Part shown: positions 50,581 to 64,000 of the stretch, piece by piece
Layout: each line of letters begins with the position of its first letter
How positions within the stretch are numbered: position 1 is the first letter of the stretch
The notes under the pieces: model-generated
Told to the model about the DNA's origin: nothing
The model's database searches: none
Seen by the model: only the letters and a program-made list of their open reading frames with translations
Position numbers and translations under genes: made by a program
NCBI GenBank assembly: GCA_033675545.1
Contig: JAWDGP010006875.1
Coordinates: 160,001-224,000, forward strand
Length of the DNA: 64,000 nucleotides
Source of the DNA: Elysia crispata
Taxonomy: Eukaryota > Mollusca > Gastropoda > Plakobranchidae
Direction of reading: 5' to 3'

Positions 50581-52483
50581 GGGAAAAAATTGGCTGTGAG
50601 CATACAAGCTCTCTATACGATCATTGGGCAAACTTTCGATAAAATTGAACTTCAGTGACACGTTAGATTAAATAAGAAACCATTATTTGATAGTTTTGAA
50701 CAGTTTTCTCTACATTTAAATAATTGCTTGATGAATCTTTTAAACAAAGTGACCTCCACATTCAAACCAATCCTATAATGATACGTTGGAAACAGTTACC
50801 TCTGCAATCAAACCATTTCAATAAGATACACGCGAATAACATTTCTTCTACACTGAAACAACCACTATTAAAGCGGACAAGAGTTCCATCGATCTGACCA
50901 ATGTCAACTCTATCATGTCAAGTTCAAATAATTAACCAGATAAGAGGCTGGCCTGACACTGGACACTGGTCACCTGATTCGGAGTCTGGTGATGTCAGGT
51001 CTGGCAGACCACCGAGGCTTAAAGCACTTTTCCCTCGACTTTCTACTTTTGTATTGAGCTCACTAGAGGTCTTTCGGCGATTGCTAGGAAATCGCAAGCT
51101 ATTTTTGACGAGGAAACACTGTTAGATCTACATTATAGAAGCTATAAATAATGAATATCTCGGAGAAAAGCGCTGCAGTATCTCAATGATGGATGGGACC
51201 GGACATCTAATGTGCAGGCCAGTTTACGGAAAGTGGGCAGATGGAAAGGTGAGAAAAAAAAACAAAACAAAAGCAAAACAGAAACACAAGAAAAATCTGA
51301 AACAGCAGCAATTAGAATTTTATATGAAGCGACTTTGTCAAGAAGACTACTTATCACCAGCAAAACTTGACTAATTTAGAACTACACATAGCTTCAACAT
51401 CTACAATGTTTCCCAAATGTGACCTTTGTTGCTCTTCCTAGAATTTGTTCCGAGTTACGTTAACATGTGTTTATTGTTCAACGCTTTTTGCCTTCGTTAT
51501 GAATTTTTAATGAAGACTATCTCATTGAAAACGAAAATGAATAACAGACATAGTTACAAACTTTAGGAAAGGTATTATCTTAAATTTAATTTTCTTTTAT
51601 TAAAATTTTATTATGATATGCTTTATTTAACCGGATGTAAAAAATACAACTGAGAATATGAAGCTTGGCTCTTTAGTGGCCCTTTACACAGAGCTGATTA
51701 AGCTTCAAAGTTTCATGAACTGGATCAATACAATGTAACATGATCATCTCGAAAGATTCTACATTTCCGCTGCACTAAAAAAGCTTAAAATTGGACAAAT
51801 TAATAATAGCTACGTGATTGAAATCAAGAAGATATAGTTAAGCCACAAAAAAAAAAAAAACAAAAAAAACAACAACAAAAACAAAAAACTAAAGCAAAAT
51901 CTTCTGATTGACTAGCAGATTCATTTTGAGTCAAAGTTTCAAATCACTAAGCAAAATAAATTTTTAAAAAATTGACCGAAGTTTCCCGCTTGCAATCATT
52001 TGTAAAAAAAACTCCGTTTGGTTGAAAGAGCAAAAAAAAAAAAAAAGCGAAAAAAAAATTAAATCTGAATCTTATTAAAAGAATGGTTCAAGCAAATATC
52101 TGTAGAAGATCAATACCAGTGCGGTTTAAGGAAAGATCTACAGATAATGGTAATATAGTAATCAAATTTTGCGGTGTTCTTACATCCAATCCAAATACAA
52201 AGAAGAGAAAGACAAATGAAATAAAAACCCACCAAGATATGCAATCAAACAAACTAACATTTATCATAAGGCATGCGAGAAGGGGGAACCTCGCCACCAA
52301 AAACTACAGTAATAAGCAAAGACGCTTGAGGGGGATAGAGGTAGCATAATAAGCCAAAACAACCAGTACTGGTGCATCACGTGCCTCCTCATTCCAAAAA
52401 TATTTCATCTCCCCAGAGACTGGAACAAGGAGACTTTGACACAAACACATGGAACTACGATCGGTACATTCGTAACTTCTATT

Positions 52484-52531
52484 CTTCTCTCTGTCTCTGT
52501 CTCTGTATCTCTCTCTCTCTCTCCCTCTCTT

Positions 52532-52607
<76 letters not shown>

Positions 52608-52615
52608 TCTCTTTC
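52484..52615. repeat. (CT)n microsatellite
   Basis: CTGT/CT steps, then pure CT on the plus strand. This is one of three tracts in this orientation. Confidence 0.96.
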
Positions 52616-52797
52616 TTACTCGTTCCCTATCTTCCACCCTTTTTCTTCTTGTATTTTTTTTTTGGTTCCTCCCTATCGCTGTCCCATTGATTCCATCTTT
52701 GCCTCATTCCCTGCCCATCTTTTTCTTTTTTGTTTTATTGCTTTCCATCCATCTCTGTCTCCAGCTTCATCGCACCATAACCTTCTAACTTCTCTCT

Positions 52798-52850
52798 GTT
52801 TGTGTGTGTGTGTGTGTGTGTCTCCCTCTCTCTCTCTCTATTCTCCCCTC
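52798..52850. repeat. (TG)n-(CT)n short compound tract
   Basis: About ten TG units followed by CT steps and a C-rich stretch. Confidence 0.9.
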
Positions 52851-54484
52851 CCCCCTCCCCCTTTTCCTCCCTGCAATCTCCAAAGAAAGAGAAACATAAT
52901 TCCATTCTGGCCTCGGAGAACTTTCTCTGTGCTGCCTGATCAAGTGGTCCAATGTGGCGGAATCTTCTCTCTCCCACCAATCAAGGAACTCCGATTGCAG
53001 CCAGTTGCGCACATCGTAATGTGAATTTCACAGTGTTAGCGCATGCTGCACGCGCAATAGGAGCATTTCAGGGAAAATGAGAAAGCGAGCAATAAGAGGA
53101 GAAAAAATAGAAGAATGAAAGATGATTTACAAAGAATGGAATCCAAAGAGGTACAAGATTTGTCTCTTCGTGTCTCGAAATACAAGTTGCAGCAGCGATA
53201 GGCCTATAATCAGAATATTAAGGTGTAAATAATTCTTTATCAGACAGAAACAAAACAGTACGAAAAGAGTGGAAAAGGAATTAGGAACTTAAAATTGCAA
53301 TTTGCTAAAATGAAGTGAGATATTCAAACAATCATTTATTTTGCAATCCATCATACCAAAACAAAACAAAACAAAATAATAATAAAAATAACAACCACCC
53401 CCAAAAAAACCAAAAAAACCCCAACAAAAAAAAACCAAAAAAAAAAAAAAAACCCACCCCCAAAAAAAAAAAAACAAAACAACAAAAAAACAAAAAACAA
53501 AAACAGAACAAACAAAACAAATTAAAAAAAGTGCTTTGAAATTTAGGCCATCTAACAAGAAAAACGAGACAGCAATATTGTCAGATATTGTGACTCAAAT
53601 TGAAAGATCGATTACGCAAATGTGACCAAGATAAATTATGGTAGCAACAAGAGCAGTTATTATGTAATTTCTCTTCAAAAGAACTATTTGTCGAGTTCCC
53701 GCTCCATAAATAAACTTTACAGTCTGACAAATTAAAGCTTTTCTACGTCGTTATAGTCTATAGCATTTATGCGGTAAGTAATCCTATAGACTACAGTTAT
53801 ACACCTGTATCATATTTGAAATGCATTTCTTCATACTGAAGATTTCCTTGCCGCACCGAGAACAAACTCATACAGCTCGGATATAACGTACTCATATAAT
53901 GGCAAAATCCAATTAGTTGATCCAGACATTTTCTAAACGAAACAGTTTTGGAGCGATTCATTACTGTTCCTGCCCGATGGCATTTCAGGAAAACAACTGG
54001 ACTACCTTTGTCTGCGTCACGAACCAATAACGACCATATTGAAGGACGGTATGATATACTTTCTCTCGTGGCATATAATTAAATATAGTCAACTATACAC
54101 ATAAAGTGAGTAGAAATTCTAAATCAAAGACACAACTTGCTACAAAAATTGCAAAGAATCTTGATATTTTACGGACGCTGATTCAAAAGATGCCACTGAA
54201 AATTGTCAAAGCCAACAAAGATAAAATACGAATGTCACTAACATTCATTGCGTTATCTAAATGATGTTTCGGGTCACTCTCGGTATATTAGTCGCCTTGT
54301 AGAGCTGGTCGTGGATATCAAAGCCTATTTTTGAGTCGTATAACCATATGCGGCGAGATTTAGCTCTGAAATTCTTTGCATTCCAAAATGCCGTGAAAGG
54401 TGATTCTATTGTCTCATGGAGCGAAGCAAATTCTTCACACAAAAACTGAATGGGAAGGCAAGAGATATAGAGGTATGAAAGAGA

Positions 54485-54604
54485 AAAGAGAGAAAGAGAG
54501 AGAGAGAGAGGGAGAGAGAGAGAAAGAGAGAGAGATAGCTAGATCGATAGACAGATAGATAGATAGAGAGAGAGAGAAAGAGAAAGCGAGAGAGCGAAAC
54601 AGAG
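54485..54604. repeat. Interrupted (GA)n/(GATA)n tract
   Basis: GA blocks on both sides of a GATAGACAGATA core (54540-54567). Confidence 0.93.
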
Positions 54605-55168
54605 AGGAAAAATGAGATATTTCAGGGATAAGGTTTGGACAGAATGCTTTTATGTGCCTATGAAAGAGCGCGAAAGAAAGACATCGCAATAACAAAGAGG
54701 AAAATAGATATATCCCAAAGTAAAATAAAATATGATACCACAGTTATAAATTCTGTTTCAAGGTAAAATGAGAGACTCATGCAGATAAATTCAACATCAC
54801 AAAGGCTATATTTGGTGAAAAGAGTGTACTTCTAAAAATCCGCAATTTTCGGGATCTGATGAAAGTCTTGAATACTGAAGGACAATCATTCGATGATGCT
54901 AGATCCAGCGAGACGAACGGCCTGGAATGGTCAACTCTGACCAAGTAATGATTGTCTTCGAGCACGGACAGAGGTCATGTCCTATTGGCATTACCAGAAG
55001 CGATTGCTGTCATTGGGATACCAGGATACTTAAATATCGTGACCATTCTCATTTTGGTCTGTTTCTAAATATGCCTCTATCCTTCTTCCTGTCGAAATCC
55101 TCTGCACTTGGCTTTTACCATATAGATGGACAGGCGTACAAACACTCGAATACTATACATTAAAAGTA

Positions 55169-55231
55169 AGAGATGAGAGAGAAAGAGTAAGAGAGAAGGA
55201 GGGAGAGAAAGAGATAGATAGATAGATAGAT

Positions 55232-55296
<65 letters not shown>

Positions 55297-55325
55297 TAGA
55301 GAGAGAGAGAGGGGGGGGGGAGGGG
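55169..55325. repeat. (GA)n/(GATA)n tract with G10
   Basis: GA with GATA units at 55212-55232, pure GA to 55310, then ten G (about 55311-55320). Confidence 0.95.
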
Positions 55326-56159
55326 TGGTGATGATTCGGACAAGGGGAGAACATGTAATTAAAAAAAGAACGGTATACGTTGAAGTTTGGTGCACACTAT
55401 GAAGAGAGCAATAAATAAAATATCAAACTTAACGACACAAACCAGACTGGAAGAAATAAAGCACTGTTTTGGTCATAACTCATTAAAAAATGTCAAACAG
55501 TCAAACAAAATGATAATTAAAACAAACAACAACGAGCTTTTTCCTGTTTTTCTTAACTTCAAGTACAGCCAATTAATATTTAGTAGGCGCACGGTGGCAT
55601 TTTACGATGTGAGATTTTAAAACTGCTTGAACGCGCTTATTTTTACCATTTCATTAGTCTTTCGATCTCATCAGACGATTGACGAGAGGTATCATGTAGA
55701 ATAAAAAAAAAAAAACGATACTCTACTCTAAAAACAAGACAGTATGACAGTATGACATTATCTAGCTAGACTTTCATAACCAAGCACCAACAAAAACAAA
55801 AGAAACAAAACAAAAAGCAAAACAAAGAAAAAACATAAAAAATCAAGCAAAGCTCTGATTCACAATAGTTTCGTATAACGTCTAAAGCCCAGTGTTCATC
55901 AACATCAACATCGAGAAAAGATGGAGCTTGCCGAGTGCTGGGAAGAAAGAGAAAGGAGAAAAGAAAGGAAGTCATCAAGGCTTACTACTGTCTTCTCCCT
56001 ATTCTAGAAAGAATCATGTTTTTTCCATTCTCTATCTTTCTCCGCCTTGCCCTTCATTGGCTAAACATGTTATGCAAATAGAGAAGCAGGGAAAAGCTTG
56101 CGTCGTCTGAGAGGCAGAGGTTTATCCCGGATCAAACCATTTCCATTTCCCATCAAGCA

Positions 56160-56225
56160 CTGGGATGCTGACGTCGGCAAAACGTCACATCCGGGCCGCT
56201 CAGTTGACCTTTAGTTTAACCTTTG
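56160..56225. promoter_or_regulatory. Candidate regulatory patch with CRE-like sites
   Basis: TGACGTC (56169-56175) matches seven of eight bases of the CREB site. A half site CGTCA follows at 56183-56187. On the minus strand AGGTTA and AGGTCA half sites, six bases apart, lie just beyond. The patch is GC-richer than its surroundings. It lies 10 kb upstream of exon A and could be a promoter or enhancer, but no transcript evidence exists here. Confidence 0.25.
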
Positions 56226-58863
56226 TGTTTTATTTTCCACCGCTGCTTGTGCGCCAGCTCCGACCGTGAATAATATCGATATGCATGGAAGTTTAGTTAC
56301 GGTATATGTAAGCACACAAAATAGATTTACAATGTAACATTAAATGAACAACACTGATAGGCATATATGGTAATTTAATGTAAAATTATTCCTGCAGTCA
56401 TGTAGCAGTACTCAAAATCTCAAACTAAAATAATAGGGGCTTTATGCTAGAGTTATAAGTGAAGAACTAAATAACGTTATTTTAATTTTTTTATAAGTTG
56501 GACCAATACATAAAAAGTTTTTATATTTCGGTTTTTCTATTATTAAATGGTCAGATATACAGCGACTAGTAAGAGAAGTACAACACACTTCAAGAAATTT
56601 TATTTTCTTTCTTTCAGCATTACCACTGTTATGATTTGCACCGGCATCCAACATTCTTGGAAACCCATCCAGGAAAGACTAGAGTTCTTACGGCAATATC
56701 CGAAAAAAAAACAAAAAACGGAGGCAAAGCAAATTCTACAATTTGAATTGCACTCTAGCACAGTAATTGGTTGGTTTAACTGAAGATCTAACCAAGACCG
56801 TGCAAAGTCAAAAGCCACTCGATACATGCCAAAATGGTCAGATAGTCTTAAAGTCATCGTTGGTGAAACTTTTCTGAGATTGGAACAGTAGAAAGAAATA
56901 ACAAGTCCATGTCTGAAAGCTGTCTACTCATTTACCCATGTGGTATGGTTATGACCCGAGTGGCATATTTATGAAAATTCTGTTTGTGACCATTTAGTTT
57001 TTATTTGGCCAGCGATCATTTGCAAAGCAATTTTTTTTTTAAGTTCAAAATAAAAACTAACACTTTTACTTGAACACGCAAAATTAGTCCGATCGTAAGA
57101 AATATTAAGAAACTGATTTGATTACCACGAATTTTTCGCCGTAAATTATTTTTAGCGTTATATAAAAGTGCTTTCTGGCAAATGAACATTAACATCTTCT
57201 CACCAAAATAATAAAGAAAAAAATTTAAAAGTTTTCCGTTTCAGCAAATCGCCAAGAGGATAAAATTGAAATTGATTTTGTTGTTTTAATCCGAATATTT
57301 TCTTTTCGAACCCGTTCTTTTTATTTTCCTTTTGAAGCTTACATCCTAAAAAAATACAAGTTCTTTTTTGTCGAGAAAAGTAGAAAAGTGCCTTTGGGGA
57401 AAAAAAAACCAAAAACCAAAAAAAAACCAAAACAACAACAAAAACAAAACAAAAACAAAAAAAAGCAAACAAACCGAAAACAAACAAAACCTCAAATAAA
57501 AAATTTCCTCCATCTTAACTACTTTCTTTCTTTCATTTATTCTCCTGTGTTTTTCTTTGATCTTCCAAGAGGAGGATTGCCTGTAACCATTTGGCCCACA
57601 TCATGAAGACATTAAAAGAATAATATTCTCTCTCAATATATTTATTTCTCTTTGACTGGGTGGGCCAGTTCGATGCGACATATATACCTCCTGAAACTTG
57701 TATATCCTCTCTGTCTGTCTGTCTGTCTTTATCTTCCTCTTTTCCCCTTTTCCCTCTTACTTTTTATTTCGCTAAGTCTTTCTCTGTCATTCTCTCTTCT
57801 TCTCCTTCTCCTTTATTCTGTTTCTCAATCTGTGCGCACCTCTCCAGTTTCATTTCTCTCATTCTTATTTCTCTCCATATTTATGCCAACGCCCCCTCCA
57901 CATCTTCTCTAGTCCCCTAACTCACATTTCAGCAAATCGTCGTCTGCCCAATCAGATTTGCATTTTGTGGGCCCATGCCAGTGAGCAAAGACAAGCAGGC
58001 TCTCCAGCTAGCGGGGCGGCCCTGGGGCAGTGGCTCGAGTTTCTGAGACTGAGGTTAGACCTGAACCTCTCCAAAATCTCACCAGCCTTCAGTTGCCACA
58101 GCCGATCACGCAATGCTCTTCAAGTGCACGAAGCGCGAGACAATCCGAGAAATAACCAACAGATTTATATATACAGAACAAAACAGAAATATAATACAAA
58201 CAGAGAAAGAAAAAAAATAACCCAAAGATTTAGGCATCCAAAAATATAATAAAAAAGCAAAGGAAAAAAAACAACAACCAAGTATCCCATCATCTAAACA
58301 AACATACTACAGAAATCGTTGAGCAAACAAATTTAAAGTGTTTAGAAAACGAACAAAGGTAAAAAAAAATAAAGAAAGGGAACAGTGTCGGCACAAAATC
58401 AACGTTGTCTCTTAATTGAAACTTACACAATGCTTTCCTTGCCCGTTTTAATGCCATTTTTATCCTTTACGTGGGCGACATATTTGTAAAGTCGTGTATT
58501 TTAATTTGAACACGACTTTTACTTGCCTTTTTTTCTTGTCTCCGTATTGCTGTTTTCTTGTCGGTGACAATGAAATCAATTGTAGTAATATTTAACCAAG
58601 AAATATTTCAACGTTATTTTTTTACCATTCGTGGACAGTTTTTGTCATTTTATCCGAGATTGCAGCACTTGGACAAAGCAAGGTCAAAACGACAATATCG
58701 ACGATAACTGACTTATTTTTTTAAACACTGCAGCTTCAATTTTGAACTAACCCGTAAACGCTTTTCCAGCTTTTATATCTCGCAGTTTAAACCTCCAAAA
58801 ATGTGAGTCGATGAATGACGAACACTGACAGCCACAAGATAAAACCGATTGGCCCACGGTACA

Positions 58864-60230
58864 TACAGCCCCAGTCAATAGAGTGATCCTGAGATGCAGC
58901 TCCAGTCCAGAAAGAGGTCCAGGGTATATACAGCCCCAGTCCTGAGAGAGGTCTAGGGTATATACAGCTCCAGTCAAGAGATAGGTCTTGGGTATATATA
59001 GCCTCAGTCCTGGGAGAGGTCTGGGTATATACAGCCCCAGTCTAGAGACAGATCTAGGGTATAAACAGCCCCAGTCTAGAGATAGGTCTAGGGTATATAC
59101 AGCCCCAATCTAGAGAGAGGTCTAGGGTATAAATAGCCCCAGCCTAGAGAGAGATCTGGGTATATAAAGCCCCAGTCTAGAGAGAGGTCTAGGGTATATA
59201 CAGCTCCAGTCAAGAGATAGGTCTTGGGTATATACAGCTCCAGTCAAGAGATAGGTCTAGGGTATATACAGCTCCAGTCAAGAGATAGGTCTTGGGTATA
59301 TACAGCTCCAGTCAAGAGATAGGTCTTGGGTATATATGGCCCCAGTCCAGAGAGAGGTCTTGGGTATATACAGCTCCAGTCTAGAGAGACATCTGGGTAT
59401 ATGTAGGCCCCAGTCTAGAGAGAGTTCTAGGGTATATACAGCCCCAATCTAGAGAGAGGTCTAGGGTATATACAGCCCCAGTCCAGAGAGAGGTCTGGTT
59501 ATATACAGCCCCAGTCTAGAGAGAGGTCTAGGGTATATACAGCCCCAGTCTAGAGAGAGGTCTAGGGTATATACAGCCCCAGTCTAGAGAGAGGTCTAGG
59601 GTATATACAGCCCCAGTCCAGAGAGAGGTCTGGTTATATACAGCCCCAGTCTAGAGAGAGGTCTAGGGTATATACAGCCCCAGTTCTGAGAGAGGTCTAG
59701 GGTATATACAGCCCCGATCCTGAAAGAGGTCTAGGGTATATACAGCCCCAGTCTAGAGAGAGGTCTAGGGTATACACAGCCCCAGCCTAGAGAGAGGTCT
59801 AGGTTTTATACAGCCCCAATCTAGAGAGAGGTCTAGGGTATAAATAGCCCCAGTCTAGAGAGAGGTCTAGGGTATATACAGCCCCAGTCCAGAGAGAGGT
59901 CTAGGTTTTATACAGCCCCAATCTAGAGAGAGGTCTAGGGTATAAATAGCCCCAGCCTAGAGAGAGGTCAAGGGTATATACAGCCCCAGTCCAGAGAGAA
60001 GTCTAGGGTATATACAGCCCCAGTCTAGAGAGAGGTCTAGGGTATATACAGCCCCTGTCTAGAGAGAGGTCTAGGGTATATACAGCCCCAGTCTAGAGAG
60101 AGGTCTAGGGTATATACAGCCCCAGTCTAGAGAGAGGTCTAGGGTATATACAGCCCCAGTCTAGAGAGAGGTCTATGGTATATACAGCCCTAATCCTGAG
60201 AGAGATCTGGGTATATGCAGGCCCTGTCCA

Positions 60231-60235
<5 letters not shown>
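58864..60235. repeat. 34-bp minisatellite, about 40 copies
   Basis: The unit is GTCTAGGGTATATACAGC followed by CCCAGTCTAGAGAGAG. Copies in the right half are often identical, while those in the left third vary (TCTGGGTATAT, GTCAAGAGATAG) and drift by one or two bases. The array runs directly into (GATA)n and (GA)n. Each unit has TATATA and two CTAG steps. Confidence 0.96.
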
Positions 60236-60886
<651 letters not shown>

Positions 60887-61563
60887 AGAGACAGAGGACT
60901 GAGTGTTGGGCGGAGAGGGTGATGGGTTGGGAAAGTAATGCGGGAGGTAGGGCTTCAGAGAAAACGAGATTAGCAACGGACAGAATTGGTTTCACAAGGA
61001 AAGAGAGGAAACAAACCTACCATTAATGTCCTAGCATGATCTCTTGGGAAAGGTAAGTGTCCTCTAGTGACCATCAAGTTTGTATCCGTGGGTCAACATC
61101 CTGAGAACACACAATCCATCCATCTTTCACAATATAATGTAACAGTGCCAGATTCATTGCCTTGGTCAGCGGCACTGAACCATAAACCTTCTATTACAGG
61201 CACTTGGATCTAAGAGTGTATGTTTCAGAGTTCGATGGCACCTTCTTGATACGTCCTATGTGGATAGATCAACAGCCTTGGGATCCGACATCCCCTTTTC
61301 GCCATTAACCTACTTTACCGCAGCCCCCTGTCTTGTTTGTTCTTTTACTGTCAAAACTTTTTGAAATTTTAAAATTCACTTCCTGTTCCCTCACATTATT
61401 TTTGTTTCTCGCTGTCAGGTTTCGTTCGTCTTTGGACAGAATAATACGCTTCATGCAAGAAAAGCGTTCTACATCCATCTAAAACACTTTTGCAAATCGA
61501 AAAATCACTGCCGTATAAAATTTGCAATTTAAATTCAGTATTGACTTGAGTTGAAATGGAATG

Positions 61564-61621
<58 letters not shown>
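61564..61621. repeat. (AT)n microsatellite
   Basis: About 29 alternating AT units. Confidence 0.97.
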
Positions 61622-61626
<5 letters not shown>

Positions 61627-62230
61627 TATCGATTGCCTTATAAGTAACGCAATAAATGACAGCATAAACAATATTACCATAAAGCGTTATAAAACTCGAA
61701 GGAAGATGCGTAACGCAATCAGCCCAAAATCGGAAAGAAAAATAAATATCAGAACCAGAAGAAAACGTTTAAAAAAAATAAATGATTTAGTGTTTTATTT
61801 TTTATAAAGATTAACCCAGTCAATGTCCTTTTAGATGGGACCTCCAATACGTCTTGACTTATAGAGTAGCTACAGCGGGTAGCCGGGTAATATCGATGAG
61901 TTTCTCTGACATGCTACCAATCTTCGTACATTGAGGGAGTCGTTTTTTCTATTGTACGACCTCGACAAATGTGTCTAGAGACCCTCTTTTGGATCAGTCA
62001 ACGTAATCGAACTTGGCCCAAATTCAATCATCGGACATCTTACCTTCGAAGTTGAGAATCTACCACCGCTCCACGACATATCTCATGGAGATAAAAATGG
62101 CGCAGCGTGTTTTATTCAATCAAGCCAAAGTGACTCAGAAAACATGGAGTTTTGAAATGAGGGAGTTAGAAAAGGTGTGGTCAATTGAAATGCTGTTCTT
62201 TGTTTGGGGATTGAAAAGTGAGAGATACTG

Positions 62231-62340
<110 letters not shown>

Positions 62341-62850
62341 AAAAGGAGAGAAAAAGAGAGATAGAACAACTAATAGAAAGATAGAAAGACAGACAGTGAT
62401 TGAAACATTAACTTTTCAAACACAGCAGACACAGGAGCTCACAGTAAACAATAGCAAGGAAACTGCTAACAAGAGAATAACGGCATTTTCCGTTGAAAAC
62501 CAATGATAGTCGGTTCCTAGGGCCAGATACCAGCCTTAGATTATGCAATCACAGTAAACCTTTGGGAGGATAATAGAGGGGAAACAGTCTAGGCTAATAT
62601 TGACCTGAGGTAAATACTTTCACCCTTCCCCCAGGGGGGTTGGGGAGAAAGAGGCTGAGAGAGTGAAATAGAGTGATAGAGATACTGACGGTGAGTGTCA
62701 GCTACTCACCAGAATATCTTGAAGGGAACAAGAGGATGGGCTCGGAGTTCGATATTAAGAAGAGAAAAAGCAGTTCTCAGAGTTGCTTAGAAGCTGGAAA
62801 AAATGGGTAGGGGCCATGACAGTGAAAAGAGAAGAATAAAGATAAAATAA

Positions 62851-62904
<54 letters not shown>

Positions 62905-62954
62905 GAGAGAGGAATAAAGAGAGAGAGAGGGAGAGAGAGGAATAAAGAGAGGGA

Positions 62955-63015
<61 letters not shown>
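62851..63015. repeat. (GA)n tract with GGAATAAAGAG interruptions
   Basis: GA on the plus strand. A GGAATAAAGAGAG segment occurs twice (about 62911 and 62939), a small internal duplication. Confidence 0.95.
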
Positions 63016-63016
<1 letters not shown>

Positions 63017-64000
63017 ACTAGAGAGCGATAGAGAGAAGAAAGAGAACGAAAAAATAGAGGAAGAGGAAAAAAAATGAAGGATGGGAGATGGAAGAGTAAG
63101 AAGGCACGTAGGTAATTATCAAAATGAAAATAATTGTCAGTTTATTCAGTGGACCTATTAAAACAGGAAGGAAAAAACAGCGAGAGAAGAGACAAACATA
63201 TTACGTTAGCTTCCAACAGAAAAGGAACTTAGCTCTTGTAGCTCTGGAAAAAACGCAGCTCTTAGCTCTGATTTTAACAAGGACTAGACCTATCCGCCAA
63301 CAGTTCGCGACCCACCACCTCAATGAACCAATTAAGAACCTCACATTACAGTTCTACCTTCTCGTTTGTTTCACGTGCAAAAAATGCCTAAAAATATCCA
63401 GGAGAGAATGAGCTACACTAATCAATGAAATAATGAAATACAAATCACCATCAAAATCCCATTAAAAGAACTTGCAATCTTAAGAGGTTATGGTCCTTGT
63501 GTCCCTCTATGCAACGGCACATCAAATCAAGTTGATTATCTCTAAAAAATGCAGTAAGTGAAAAACATTGGGAAGTTGGACATAATTATTGTTATTTGAA
63601 AGGCCAAAATTAATTATAAAGCTATACTGAACAAACGTTTTGCTGGTTGAAGCTTGTAGCGTCTAGGTTGTCGAAGACCTTTAAATGATATTTTCCTGGA
63701 TATTCGTTCTGCAAATCAATTCAGGCTAAATACTACAGCCCGAAACGAAAGCTTTTTCTCAACTGACTTGATTTATAATATTTCGTTTTCCAATGTGGAG
63801 CGGTTCAGATGTTATAACCTAAGCCGCTACCTCTTATTTTTGAAACGGGGGCCTTTTTCTAAAATAGTCCCGAACTATTCGGAGATGGTTATACGGAGAA
63901 AACGGACCAAACTTTGATTTTGTTTACACTCAATGGGGAAAAATAGAGCTCTCTTTGCAGAAAGGGTAAAACTGACTATCAGTTATACACGGAAGTACAT

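Noticed and set aside
52785-53012. GC-richer minus-strand frame reading VRNWLQSEFLDWWERED
   Set aside because: It looks protein-like and I considered an upstream exon. There is no AG acceptor before it, no in-frame ATG and no GT donor giving phase 2 for exon A. It may be an old retrocopy, but I cannot support it.

Overview
This is a eukaryotic window. It is AT-rich and intron-dominated, and it carries one recognisable protein-coding gene on the minus strand. Six exons (6,582 nt, about 2,194 codons) can be joined in a consistent reading frame across about 45 kb. All have GT-AG boundaries and compatible phases. The two most 5' exons form a C2-C2-C2-C2 zinc finger of the Piccolo/Bassoon/RIM/rabphilin class. 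The next exons encode a very long, low-complexity, Ser/Pro/Gln-rich protein with coiled coils and SH3-type proline motifs. The best reading is an invertebrate Piccolo/Fife-type presynaptic active-zone scaffold. The organism is probably a lophotrochozoan, perhaps a mollusc. That is an inference from gene type, intron size and simple-repeat load, and the sequence does not prove it.

Layout in gene order (minus strand, right to left): 45.8-64.0 kb is the upstream flank or 5' intron, repeat-rich, with no exon I can support. Exon A (45573-45801) carries the first six zinc-ligand cysteines. A 16.8-kb intron follows. Exon B (28662-28814) carries the last cysteine pair. Exon B2 (25734-25837) is small and open in only one short stretch. 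Exon C is 25071-25261, followed by a 9.3-kb intron. Exon D is giant (12248-15759), followed by a second 9.3-kb intron. Exon E is large (578-2970) and its donor leads into an intron that leaves the window at position 1. The first exon(s) and the expected C-terminal PDZ and C2 domains lie outside the window.

The non-coding sequence holds many (GA)n/(CT)n tracts, (AT)n, (AAT)n, (TTC)n, (AAC)n and two very long (CTA)n/(TAG)n tracts. There are four minisatellites (16-, 26-, 25- and 34-bp units) and poly-C runs. Transposon debris includes a mariner transposase fragment, a possible piggyBac remnant and tRNA-derived SINE heads. Most long translatable stretches outside the six exons are translations of these repeats and are not genes.

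The most interesting features are: (i) nested inverse-complementary simple repeats inside the intron that splits the zinc finger, which could fold it; (ii) a strong strand bias of the (GA)n tracts, which puts (CU)n in the sense transcript; (iii) a roughly 40-copy 34-bp minisatellite whose sense strand repeats an acceptor-like pyrimidine-AG motif; (iv) RIM-BP-type SH3 ligand motifs in the giant exons.
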